From positions 1 through 64,000 of the forward strand of contig NZ_SNWQ01000031.1 of the NCBI RefSeq assembly GCF_004361855.1: DNA of 64,000 nucleotides. The letters are read 5' to 3'. This stretch comes from Kribbella caucasensis. GTDB lineage: Bacteria > Actinomycetota > Actinomycetes > Propionibacteriales > Kribbellaceae. Positions within the stretch are counted from its first letter, which is position 1; each line of letters starts with the position of its first letter. Position numbers and translations under genes: made by a program. Shown piece after piece: positions 49,846-57,789 of this stretch. A model generated the notes under the pieces. That model saw only the letters and a list, made by a program, of their open reading frames with translations, searched no databases and had not been told where the DNA came from.

Positions 49846-50996
49846 CGCTGTCGCTGCGGTTACCCGCCGCCGGTGGACTGGAGACCTATCAGCTGATCGG
49901 CACACCTGTTGCCCAGGGCACCTATGAGCCTGCCCGCAGCCGGCTGGCCTTCGCGGCGGCGCATGTGGTGGCGGATCCGCTGGGGGACAACGCGCCCGGT
50001 GCGCCTGCGGTGATCGACTGGGAGCACACGCTGGAGTTCCGGCGGCACCTGTGGTCGCTCGGGTTGTCCGTGGCCGAGGCGATGGACACCGCTCAGCGCG
50101 GGATGGGGCTCGATTGGGCCGCGACCCAGGAGCTGATCCGGCGGTCTTCGGCTGAGGCCCCGGACGGCCGGATCGCGGTGGGTGTCGGGACGGATCAGCT
50201 TGCCCCTGGCAATCATTCCCTGGAGACGGTGATCGCGGCGTACGAGGAGCAGTTGGCCGTCGCCGAGGAGGTCGGTGCGCAGCCGATCCTGATGGCCAGC
50301 CGCGCGTTGTGTGCGGCGGCTTCGTCCCCGGACGACTATCGGAAGGTCTACGACCGGCTGCTCGCGCAGTCGTCGCGTCCGGTGATCCTGCACTGGCTGG
50401 GGTCGATGTTCGATCCCGCGTTGACCGGGTACTGGGGCAGCGAATCGCTCGACACCGCGGCCGATGTGGTGGTCGACCTGATCGCGGAGAACACCGCAAA
50501 GGTCGACGGGATCAAGGTCTCGGTGCTGGACGCCGCGAAGGAAGTTGCCCTGCGCAATCGCCTACCGATCGACGTACGGCTCTACACCGGCGACGACTTC
50601 AACTACCCGGAGCTGATCCGCGGCGACGACCAGCGGTACTCCGATGCGTTGCTCGGGATCTTCGCAGCGATCGCACCGGCCGCGGCGGCTGCGCTGAAAG
50701 CACTCGACGACGGCGAGCTCACGCGGTACGAGGAGATCTTCGCGCCGACCGTACCGCTGGCCCGGCACATCTTCGCGGCGCCCACGTACTACTACAAGTC
50801 CGGAATCGCCTTCCTCGCTTGGCTGAACGGGCACCAGCCCGGGTTCACCATGGTCGGCGGACTGCAGACCGGACGGTCGCTGCCCCATCTGGCCGAGACG
50901 TTCCGGCTGGCCGATCAGGCCGGCGTACTGACTGATCCGTCCCTTGCCGTGAGCCGCTTCCGCCAACTGCTGGCCGTGAACGGGGTCGACGCGTGA
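49842..50996 (+). CDS. DUF993-family TIM-barrel protein (dihydrodipicolinate-synthase-like)
   Basis: 384 aa. Blocks: DWEHTLEFRRHLWSLGLSVA, GVGTDQLAPGNHSLETVIAA, HWLGSMFDPALTGYWGSESL, and KVDGIKVSVLDAAKEVALRN with the Lys in the position expected for a Schiff base. This fits a class I aldolase relative. DUF993 genes occur with Gfo/Idh/MocA and isomerase genes, so it probably cleaves or dehydrates a keto-sugar acid. The reaction is not known to me. Both ends overlap neighbours by 4 bp. Confidence 0.85.
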   Translation: MTLSLRLPAAGGLETYQLIGTPVAQGTYEPARSRLAFAAAHVVADPLGDNAPGAPAVIDWEHTLEFRRHLWSLGLSVAEAMDTAQRGMGLDWAATQELIRRSSAEAPDGRIAVGVGTDQLAPGNHSLETVIAAYEEQLAVAEEVGAQPILMASRALCAAASSPDDYRKVYDRLLAQSSRPVILHWLGSMFDPALTGYWGSESLDTAADVVVDLIAENTAKVDGIKVSVLDAAKEVALRNRLPIDVRLYTGDDFNYPELIRGDDQRYSDALLGIFAAIAPAAAAALKALDDGELTRYEEIFAPTVPLARHIFAAPTYYYKSGIAFLAWLNGHQPGFTMVGGLQTGRSLPHLAETFRLADQAGVLTDPSLAVSRFRQLLAVNGVDA

Positions 50997-51808
50997 ACCG
51001 GTACAGCCTGAACCAGGCGACCACGAAGTACTGGCCGCTCGAGGACGTCGTTGCGGCCAGCAACAAGGCCGGGCTGTACTGGATCGGGCTCTGGCGGGAG
51101 CCGATTCAGGAGTACGGCGTGGAGCGGGCGGCCAAGTTGGTCGCGGACGCCGGGTTACGGGTGTCGTCGTTGTGCCGCGGCGGATTCTTCACTGCGACGG
51201 ACGAGGCCGAACGGCGGATGAAGATCGAGGACAACCGGCGCGCGATCGACGAGGCGGCCACGCTCGGCACCGACGTACTGGTGCTGGTCAGCGGTGGGCT
51301 GCCGGCCGGTTCGCGTGATCTCGACGGGGCACGGGCGATGGTTCGGGATGGGTTGGCCGAGCTCGCGCCGTACGCGGGTGAACGGGGAGTCCGGCTCGCG
51401 GTGGAAGCGCTGCACCCGATGTTCTGCTCGGACCGGTGCGTCGTGTCATCGTTGGGCGGGGCACTCGATCTCGCGGAGCAGTTCCCGGCAACGCAGGTGG
51501 GCGTCATCGTGGACGCCTATCACCTGTGGTGGGACGCGGATGTGTACCGGCAGATCGAGCGGGCCGGTGAGCGGATCTGCTCGTACCAGGTGAGCGACTG
51601 GATCGTCCCGTTGCCGGTCGACAACCTGCTCGGCCGCGGGATGATGGGCGATGGTTCGATCGAGCTGCGCCGACTGCGCGAGGCCTGCGACGCGGCCGGG
51701 TACGCCGGGCCGGTCGAGGTGGAGATCTTCAACCAGGACCTGTGGGACGCACCCGGCCAGGAGGTCTTCGACCTGGCTCTGCGGCGTTATCTGGAGCACG
51801 TTGCCTGA
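50993..51808 (+). CDS. Sugar phosphate isomerase/epimerase-like TIM barrel (first of two)
   Basis: GTG 50993 overlaps the DUF993 stop. The AP_endonuc_2 fold has RVSSLCRGGFFTATDEAERR, LAVEALHPMFCSDRCVVSSL (metal Glu/His), VGVIVDAYHLWWDADVYRQI and PVEVEIFNQDLWD with the last metal Glu. 271 aa. Fits an isomerase, epimerase or dehydratase acting after the dehydrogenase in this operon. Confidence 0.88.
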   Translation: MNRYSLNQATTKYWPLEDVVAASNKAGLYWIGLWREPIQEYGVERAAKLVADAGLRVSSLCRGGFFTATDEAERRMKIEDNRRAIDEAATLGTDVLVLVSGGLPAGSRDLDGARAMVRDGLAELAPYAGERGVRLAVEALHPMFCSDRCVVSSLGGALDLAEQFPATQVGVIVDAYHLWWDADVYRQIERAGERICSYQVSDWIVPLPVDNLLGRGMMGDGSIELRRLREACDAAGYAGPVEVEIFNQDLWDAPGQEVFDLALRRYLEHVA

Positions 51809-51868
51809 AGCAAATAATCACCTGCATCAATAACTCCCCGAAGCAACGACCCCAGCCGAAGGAGAGCT

Positions 51869-52627
51869 ATGAGCGACCGCACCATCCCCGCCGACGGGAT
51901 CGGGATGCATCTGTACAGCATGCGCGAAGCACTGGCCGCGGACTATCCCGGTACCCTGCGGCAGCTGGCCAAGATCGGCTACCGGTCGATCGGCGTGAGC
52001 GGCAGGCACGGCCATTCCGCCGAGGAGATCCGGTCCTTCGCCGATGACGCGGAGCTCCGGATCGTGCTGGAGCACGTCCCGTACAGCCGGTTGACCGACG
52101 ACTGGGCGGGTGCGCTCGCCGACGTCAAAACGCTTGGCGGCCAGTGGATCGTCGTACCGTCGCTGCCCAGGGAACTGCGGACCCTGGCCGGCTTCCGGGA
52201 AGCGGCCGGCGCGTTCACCGAGGGCGGCAAGGCGGCCCGGGACGCGGGACTGCGGCTGCTCTTCCACAACCACGGACACGACTTCGACGAGGTCGACGGC
52301 CAAGTGCTGTTCGACATCCTGTGCGACGAGGTCGAACCGGAACTTCTCGGTTTCGAATTGGATCTGTACTGGGTGGTGAACGGGGGCAAGGATCCGGTGC
52401 ACTACTTCCAGACGTACCCAGGGCGGTTCCCGGCGTTGCACGTCAAGGACATGGCCGAGGACGGGTCGTTCGCGGATGTCGGCAGCGGCCGGCTCGACTT
52501 CGCGGCGATGTTCGCGGCGGCCGGGCAGGCCGGGATCGAGCATTGGCTGGTCGAGCACGACGCACCGACCGACCAGTGGGACTCGGCCCGGACGAGCTAC
52601 CAGACCCTGGCCGAACTGCGCTACTGA
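51869..52627 (+). CDS. Sugar phosphate isomerase/epimerase-like TIM barrel (second)
   Basis: AAGGAGAGCT precedes ATG 51869, 60 bp after the previous gene. The fold and metal ligands are visible: GMHLYSMREALAADYPGTLR, RLLFHNHGHDFDEVDGQVLF, LGFELDLYWVVNGGKDPVHY, FPALHVKDMAEDGSFADVGS and the final EHDAPTDQW. 252 aa. It is only distantly like the previous gene, so they probably catalyse different steps. Last gene of the operon. Confidence 0.9.
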   Translation: MSDRTIPADGIGMHLYSMREALAADYPGTLRQLAKIGYRSIGVSGRHGHSAEEIRSFADDAELRIVLEHVPYSRLTDDWAGALADVKTLGGQWIVVPSLPRELRTLAGFREAAGAFTEGGKAARDAGLRLLFHNHGHDFDEVDGQVLFDILCDEVEPELLGFELDLYWVVNGGKDPVHYFQTYPGRFPALHVKDMAEDGSFADVGSGRLDFAAMFAAAGQAGIEHWLVEHDAPTDQWDSARTSYQTLAELRY

Positions 52628-52885
52628 TCGGGCTTCTGGCTGCTGGTCGGGCGTACAGGCTCGACGCGATCTCGGGTCGGCGGTTGGGGATCGGATCACG
52701 GTCGGTGAGTTAGGCTCTGTTGTCGTCACTCACTGCGAGAGCATGCTCTCCGACCGGCACGAAAGTCCGCATTCGTTTGCCGGAAGGCGCTGTCCCAGTG
52801 GCCGGATCTGTCACTCTGTAAAGGGGCCCTCACCACGGCGGGGTCCCGGGTGAGGCCGCCGACGCCGTGACGCCGGAGATTCACA

Positions 52886-54328
52886 GTGCAGAACGAGCCC
52901 ACTGTGCGGTTGACCGCAGTTCGCCGTCTCTACGAGGTGAGCGCCCGGATGGGTGCTGGGCGGAGCCTGGCCGAAACCCTGCAGGCCGTGGTCGACGGAG
53001 TCGTCAACGGGCTCGGCTTCGGGATCGCGGTGCTGAACCTGCGGCAGCCGGACGGCAAGTTCGAGGTGATCGCGGTCGCCGGATCCCCCGAGGCCAAGGA
53101 GGCCCTGCTCGGCACGGTCAGCGCGGCGGACATCTTCGACGCGGAGTTCAAGATCGCGGACCAGTGGGGCGGGTTGCGCTTCGTACCGCATGAGCGGTTG
53201 CCCGAGGGCGAAGTGGTCGGCTGGGTCCCCGACGTACCCGTGTCGTCCGAGCCGGACGCGTGGCATCCGCTGGACGCGTTGTTCGCGCCGCTGTACTCGT
53301 CCGACGGCGAGCTGGTCGGGATGCTGGCGGTCGACCTGCCCGAGGACCAGCGGCGGCCGGGGCCGATTCACCGCGAACTGCTGGAGATCTTCGCGACCCA
53401 GGCCGGGCTCGCGATCGACAAGGCGCGGCTGACCGACCAGTTGCTGGCCGAGAAGGCGCGGCTGGAGGCGAGCGAGACGACGTTCCGGCTGGTCTTCGAG
53501 GGTGCCGGGAACGGGATGGCGACGCTCGCGTTCGAAGGTCCGGACGCGGGCCGGATCCTGCGGGTCAACGACGCCTTCTGCCGGATCACTGGGTACGACC
53601 AGAGCCAGCTGATCGGCAGCCGGATGCTCGACTACCTCCAGGACGAGGACGCCGGGCAGACCCAACGCGAACGCGACCAGCTCAGCTCAGGCCCTGGGCC
53701 GCACCGGTTCGAGCGGCGGTTCTTGCGGGCCGACGGCAACCACATCTGGCTCGGCGGCACCGCGGCGATCGTTGACCAGGGCAAGGATCAGCCGGGGATC
53801 CTGCTGATCCAGATCGACGACATCACCGCGCGCAAGGACGCCGAGCGCGAACTCCAGCACCACGCCGGCCACGATCCGCTCACCGGGCTGGCGAACCGGC
53901 GGCTGCTCCAGCACCGCTTCGACGCCGTCTTGCAACGGTCGCGGCAGAGCGGGCGGCGCGGCGTACTGCTGTTCTGCGACCTGAACCACTTCAAGCAGGT
54001 CAACGACCGGTACGGTCACGAAGCCGGCGACCGGGCGCTCCGGGAGATCGCCGAGCGGTTGCTCACCGAGGTCCGGCACGGCGACACGGTCGCGCGTCTC
54101 GGCGGCGACGAGTTCGCCATCCTCGCCGAGGAGATCGACGACGACGACCTGACCGCTCTGATCCGCCGGCTCGAGGAGTCCATCCGCCGCCCTCTCACCG
54201 GCATCGACGTCCCCGTGACCACCAGCATCGGCACCGCAGCCGTCACCCCTCTCAGCACCGACCTGGACGAACTCCTCCGCACCGCCGACCACGCCATGTA
54301 CCAAGCCAAGAACCGCACGCGTAGTTAG
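52886..54328 (+). CDS. GAF-PAS-GGDEF diguanylate cyclase
   Basis: Domains: GAF (~10-180; LAETLQAVVDGVVNGLGFGI), PAS (~195-315; TFRLVFEGAGNGMATLAFEG, RILRVNDAFCRITGYDQSQL) and GGDEF (~325-480). The active site is GGDEF (406-410), with an RHGD I-site at 397-400. There is no transmembrane helix, so it is a soluble sensor making c-di-GMP in response to an unknown signal. GTG 52886 has GGAG 7 nt before it; the 258-bp gap upstream contains a 14-bp palindrome GAGAGCATGCTCTC at 52737-52750. Confidence 0.92.
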   Translation: MQNEPTVRLTAVRRLYEVSARMGAGRSLAETLQAVVDGVVNGLGFGIAVLNLRQPDGKFEVIAVAGSPEAKEALLGTVSAADIFDAEFKIADQWGGLRFVPHERLPEGEVVGWVPDVPVSSEPDAWHPLDALFAPLYSSDGELVGMLAVDLPEDQRRPGPIHRELLEIFATQAGLAIDKARLTDQLLAEKARLEASETTFRLVFEGAGNGMATLAFEGPDAGRILRVNDAFCRITGYDQSQLIGSRMLDYLQDEDAGQTQRERDQLSSGPGPHRFERRFLRADGNHIWLGGTAAIVDQGKDQPGILLIQIDDITARKDAERELQHHAGHDPLTGLANRRLLQHRFDAVLQRSRQSGRRGVLLFCDLNHFKQVNDRYGHEAGDRALREIAERLLTEVRHGDTVARLGGDEFAILAEEIDDDDLTALIRRLEESIRRPLTGIDVPVTTSIGTAAVTPLSTDLDELLRTADHAMYQAKNRTRS

Positions 54329-54807
54329 CTGCCGAGCTTGGTGAGGGCCTCGTCGGTCAGGCGGTAGGTGGTCCACTCATCTTGAGGCAGGGCGCCGAGG
54401 GACTTGTAGAAGTCGATGGCGGGGGTGTTCCAGTCGAGGACGGACCACTCGAGGCGTTCGTAGCCGTGGGCGACGCACTCCTGGGCGAGTGCGATCAGGA
54501 GGGCCTTGCCGAGGCCGGAGCCGCGTTGGTCGGGGCTGACGAAGAGGTCTTCCAGGTAGATGCCATGGACGCCGCGCCAGGTGGAGAAGTTGAGGAACCA
54601 GAGCGCGCACCCGACCACCTCGCCTTCGAGCTCCGCGACGTGACAGAAGACGGCCGGGGAGCCGCCGAACAGCGCGGTCTCCAGCTGCTCAGCCGTCAGC
54701 CGGCACTCATCCGGGGCACGCTCGTACTCCGCCAGTCCGTGCACCAGTCCCACGATCGCCGGTACGTCGTCCGGCCGCGCACGCCGGATCCGTTCGTCTG
54801 CCTGCAT
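54325..54807 (-). CDS. GNAT acetyltransferase, SSAT-like
   Basis: 160 aa with RARPDDVPAIVGLVHGLAEY, motif A IYLEDLFVSPDQRGSGLGKA (the Arg/Gln-x-x-Gly-x-Gly/Ala acetyl-CoA loop) and LEWSVLDWNTPAIDFYKSLG. The EDLFV...DWN pattern matches spermidine/spermine N1-acetyltransferase-like (diamine acetyltransferase) proteins. It transfers acetyl from CoA to an amine. Convergent with the GGDEF gene, overlapping by 4 bp. Confidence 0.88.
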   Translation of the reverse strand: MQADERIRRARPDDVPAIVGLVHGLAEYERAPDECRLTAEQLETALFGGSPAVFCHVAELEGEVVGCALWFLNFSTWRGVHGIYLEDLFVSPDQRGSGLGKALLIALAQECVAHGYERLEWSVLDWNTPAIDFYKSLGALPQDEWTTYRLTDEALTKLGS

Positions 54808-54882
54808 GCCCCCATCCTGCCGGTCCCCGGATCAGCTGCACTGATCTGATGCTGAGCTCTGGTCGATCTACCGGTGATTGCT

Positions 54883-54914
54883 GTTAACTTACCGAACAAC
54901 TTCGTTAACCTGCG
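54883..54914 (+). promoter_or_regulatory. Possible PHO box
   Basis: GTTAACTTACC, GAACAACTTC and GTTAACCTGCG form a run of 11/10/11-nt near-direct repeats 80 bp before phoD. It is similar to PhoP-binding units (GTTCACC-type) in Streptomyces. Phosphate-starvation control of phoD is expected if correct. Confidence 0.45.
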
Positions 54915-54993
54915 CGACGGGCGACCGCCGACCGGAGGTCATCTGACGGCTGCAGGCTGACCCGGATCCCCCATCCGCCCAAGGAGGAACCTC

Positions 54994-56574
54994 ATGCCAG
55001 TCTCACGTCGCCGATTTCTCGGCTTCGGAGGCGCCGGCACCGCCGCCGTACTGCTCGGCACCGGAGTCTGGGACGCCTCGACCACGTACGCCGCCCCGGC
55101 GGGCACCGGGAACCCGTTCACCCTCGGCATCGCGTCCGGCGACCCGCGGCACGACAGCGTGGTGCTGTGGACGCGTCTCGCCCTCGACCCGTACGCCGTT
55201 GACGGGCGCGGCGGGATGCCGGACAAAGCAGTGCGAGTGGAATACGAAGTCGCCCGGGACGAGCGATTCCGGCACATCGTGCGCCGGTCGAGTGTGCTGG
55301 CGACGTCCGAGCTCGGCCACTCGGTCCACCCGGAGATCCACGGGCTGCAGCCGGACCACGAGTACTACTACCGGTTCCGCACCGGCGGCGAGGTGTCGCC
55401 GATCGGCCGGACCCGGACAACGCCGCACCCGTACGCGTCGCCCCGCGAACTCCGATTCGCGTTCGCCTCGTGCAACGCGTGGCAGGACGGGTTCTTCACG
55501 GCGTACGACCACCTCGCGGAGGAAGACCTGGATCTGGTCGTGCACCTGGGCGACTACATCTACGAGTCCGGGGTCAAGATGAACCGGCGGGGCGTGGTGA
55601 CCGACCCGCGGTTCCACACCGAGACGTTCGACCTCGCGCGGTACCGCCTGCAGTACTCGCTCTACAAGACCGAGGCGCCTCTGCAGGCCGCACATGCCCG
55701 GCACCCGTGGATCCAGACGATCGACGACCACGAGGTGGAGAACAACTGGGCCGGCGACCTGTCCCAGAAGGACACCGAGCCGGACCAGGACCCGGTGGTG
55801 TTCCGGGCCCGGCGGGCGGCCGCGTTCCAGGCGATGTACGAGAACATGCCGCTGCGGCACGACCAGATGCCGTCCGGGCCGGATGTGCGGCTGCACCGGC
55901 GGCTGCCGTACGGGCGACTGGCGGACATCACCATGCTCGACACCCGGCAGTACCGCTCCGACCAGCCCTGCGGCGACGGCGACTCCTCGACCTGTGACGA
56001 CCGGTTCGATCCGGACAACACGATGCTCGGCGGGAAGCAGAAGGCGTGGCTGCTGGACGGTTTCCGCAGCTCGAACGCCCGCTGGCAGGTGCTCGGCAAC
56101 CAGGCGCCGATGGGTCAGACCGACTGGACGCCCGGCGAAGAGACCCACATCTGGCTGGACCCGTGGGACGGATACGTTGCCGAGCGCAACGAGCTGCTCG
56201 GCGCCGCGCAGGACAGCGGGGTGCGCAACCTGGTCGTCATCACCGGTGACCGGCACCAGAACTACGCGCTGGAACTGAAGCGCGACTACGGCAACCCGGA
56301 CTCGGTGGCCGTCGGCACGGAGTTCGTCGGCACGTCGATCACCAGCGGCGGGGATGGCGCGGACATGACCGACCAGGGTCTGCAGTTCCTGGCCGCGAAC
56401 CCGCACATGAAGTTCTTCAACTCCCAACGCGGCTACGTGCGCGTGACAGTGGACAAGGACCGCTGGCGCTCCGACTACCGCGTGGTCCCCTTCGTCCAAA
56501 CACCAGGCGCGCCCATCGTCACCCGGGCGTCCTACGTCGTCGACGACCGCAACCCCCACGTCCACGCATCCTGA
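54994..56574 (+). CDS. phoD: Alkaline phosphatase D (PhoD), Tat-exported
   Basis: Twin-arginine signal (MPVSRRRFLGFGGAGTAAVL, 1-~30), then a PhoD N-terminal domain and the metallophosphoesterase core. Metal ligands are in FASCNAWQDG (Cys), VVHLGDYIYESG (Asp), TIDDHEVENNW (Asp/His/Glu), and ITGDRHQNYAL (Asp, His). It releases phosphate from phosphomono- or diesters outside the cell with Fe3+/Ca2+. 526 aa is typical. AAGGAGG precedes the ATG by 7 nt. A dispersed palindrome follows its stop. Confidence 0.94.
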   Translation: MPVSRRRFLGFGGAGTAAVLLGTGVWDASTTYAAPAGTGNPFTLGIASGDPRHDSVVLWTRLALDPYAVDGRGGMPDKAVRVEYEVARDERFRHIVRRSSVLATSELGHSVHPEIHGLQPDHEYYYRFRTGGEVSPIGRTRTTPHPYASPRELRFAFASCNAWQDGFFTAYDHLAEEDLDLVVHLGDYIYESGVKMNRRGVVTDPRFHTETFDLARYRLQYSLYKTEAPLQAAHARHPWIQTIDDHEVENNWAGDLSQKDTEPDQDPVVFRARRAAAFQAMYENMPLRHDQMPSGPDVRLHRRLPYGRLADITMLDTRQYRSDQPCGDGDSSTCDDRFDPDNTMLGGKQKAWLLDGFRSSNARWQVLGNQAPMGQTDWTPGEETHIWLDPWDGYVAERNELLGAAQDSGVRNLVVITGDRHQNYALELKRDYGNPDSVAVGTEFVGTSITSGGDGADMTDQGLQFLAANPHMKFFNSQRGYVRVTVDKDRWRSDYRVVPFVQTPGAPIVTRASYVVDDRNPHVHAS

Positions 56575-56577
56575 TCG

Positions 56578-56647
56578 CTTGCGTCCGAAGAACCTAGTCT
56601 CCGACACGGGACACTAGGGTGATAGCGCTCGGTTCTTCGGACGTAAG
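56578..56647. repeat. Dispersed palindrome family 1, copy C, with family 2 nested
   Basis: CTTGCGTCCGAAGAACC (56578-56594) inversely repeats 56631-56647 with one G-T wobble. The 36-nt spacer contains CTCCGACACGGGACACTAG (family 2 core) and AGCGCTC. It begins 4 bp after the phoD stop and probably terminates it. Confidence 0.75.
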
Positions 56648-56740
56648 AGGGGTGCTGTCACGCGATTCAGTGGTGCGGGTGCTTGCTCTGTGCGGATTTT
56701 CCTGTTGGATTTCCGGGTTCGGGCGCGCGAGGTTGGACTC

Positions 56741-57607
56741 ATGACGAACAAGACCCGCCGGATCGGCGATCTCGAGGTCAGCGCGATCGGGCTCGGCGCG
56801 ATGCCGATGTCGATCGAGGGCCGGCCCGACGAGGACCGGTCGATCGCGACCATCCACGCCGCGCTCGACGCCGGCATCACCCTGATCGACACCGCCGACG
56901 CGTACCACCTGACCGCGACCGACGACGGCCACAACGAGACCCTGATCGCGAAGGCGCTCGCGTCGTACGGCGGCGACACGTCCGGCGTACTCGTCGCGAC
57001 CAAGGGCGGCCACCTCCGCCCGGGCGACGGATCCTGGACCCTGAACGGCTCGCCGGAGTACCTGAAGCAGGCCGCGGACGCGTCGCTCAAGCGGCTCGGC
57101 GTGGAGGCGATCGGCCTGTACCAGTTCCACCGGCCGGACCCGAGGACGCCGTACGAGGACTCGATCGGCGCGATCCGCGACCTGCTCGACGCCGGCAAGA
57201 TCCGGCTGGCGGGTATCTCGAACGCGAATCCGGCCCAGATCCAGCTGGCGAACGAGATCCTCGGCGGCCGGCTCGTCTCCGTGCAGAATCAGTTCTCGCC
57301 CGCCTTCCGGTCCAGCGAGCCCGAGCTCGAGTTCTGCGACCAGCTCGGCATCGCGTTCCTGCCGTGGTCCCCGCTCGGCGGCATCTCGAACGCGTCCGAC
57401 CTGGGTTCGAGGCACCCGGCGTTCCACGAGATCGCCCAGCAGCTCGGGGTGAGCCCGCAGCAGGTCACCCTCGCCTGGATGATGGCGAAGTCGGAGCACG
57501 TCATCCCGATCCCCGGTTCCAGCCGCCCGGAGACCATCCGCGACTCGTACGCCGCGACCGACCTCCAGCTCACCCCCGACCAGATCACCGCCCTCGACGC
57601 AGCCTGA
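56741..57607 (+). CDS. Aldo/keto reductase
   Basis: The AKR tetrad is in place: Asp and Tyr in DTADAYHLTA, Lys in VLVATKGGHL and His in GLYQFHRPDP. The NADPH-binding end reads VIPIPGSSRPETIRDSYAAT. ATG 56741 (after GAGG) is chosen over an upstream in-frame start at 56690. 288 aa. It reduces aldehydes or ketones using NADPH; substrate not predictable. Ends at a textbook terminator. Confidence 0.93.
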   Translation: MTNKTRRIGDLEVSAIGLGAMPMSIEGRPDEDRSIATIHAALDAGITLIDTADAYHLTATDDGHNETLIAKALASYGGDTSGVLVATKGGHLRPGDGSWTLNGSPEYLKQAADASLKRLGVEAIGLYQFHRPDPRTPYEDSIGAIRDLLDAGKIRLAGISNANPAQIQLANEILGGRLVSVQNQFSPAFRSSEPELEFCDQLGIAFLPWSPLGGISNASDLGSRHPAFHEIAQQLGVSPQQVTLAWMMAKSEHVIPIPGSSRPETIRDSYAATDLQLTPDQITALDAA

Positions 57608-57615
57608 TCCGGCCG

Positions 57616-57651
57616 ACAGCCCGATCGAGTCCCACTCGGTCGGGCTGTTTT
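57616..57651 (+). terminator. Intrinsic terminator after aldo/keto reductase
   Basis: ACAGCCCGATCGAGT (57616-57630), CCC loop, ACTCGGTCGGGCTGT (57634-57648) with one wobble, followed by TTTT. One of few hairpins here with a U-run. Confidence 0.88.
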
Positions 57652-57669
57652 CGTTGGGCCGCGGGCCTT

Positions 57670-57693
57670 GTGCTCCGACACGGGGCACTTAGT
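57670..57693. repeat. Dispersed palindrome family 2, copy 3
   Basis: GTGCTCCGACACGGGGCACT with TAGT after; 7-bp stem (one wobble) around a GACAC loop. Compare 1741-1763 and 56594-56617. Confidence 0.65.
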
Positions 57694-57749
57694 CCGCCGT
57701 ACCGGATCATGGAATGGTGAGGGGCCGGGTGGCGTTACTGTGGTCAGAG

Positions 57750-57769
57750 GTAGTTTAATCGTGAACTAC
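57750..57769. promoter_or_regulatory. Palindrome before LLM monooxygenase, candidate operator
   Basis: GTAGTTTAATCGTGAACTAC has 6-bp perfect arms, 20 bp before the start codon. An AT-rich MarR-like site in a GC-rich gap; regulator unknown. Confidence 0.4.
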
Positions 57770-57789
57770 TGAGACTTCGAGGAGGGCAG

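Noticed and set aside
55003..56607. 534-aa minus-strand ORF
   Set aside because: Antisense of phoD, whose metal ligands and Tat signal are complete.
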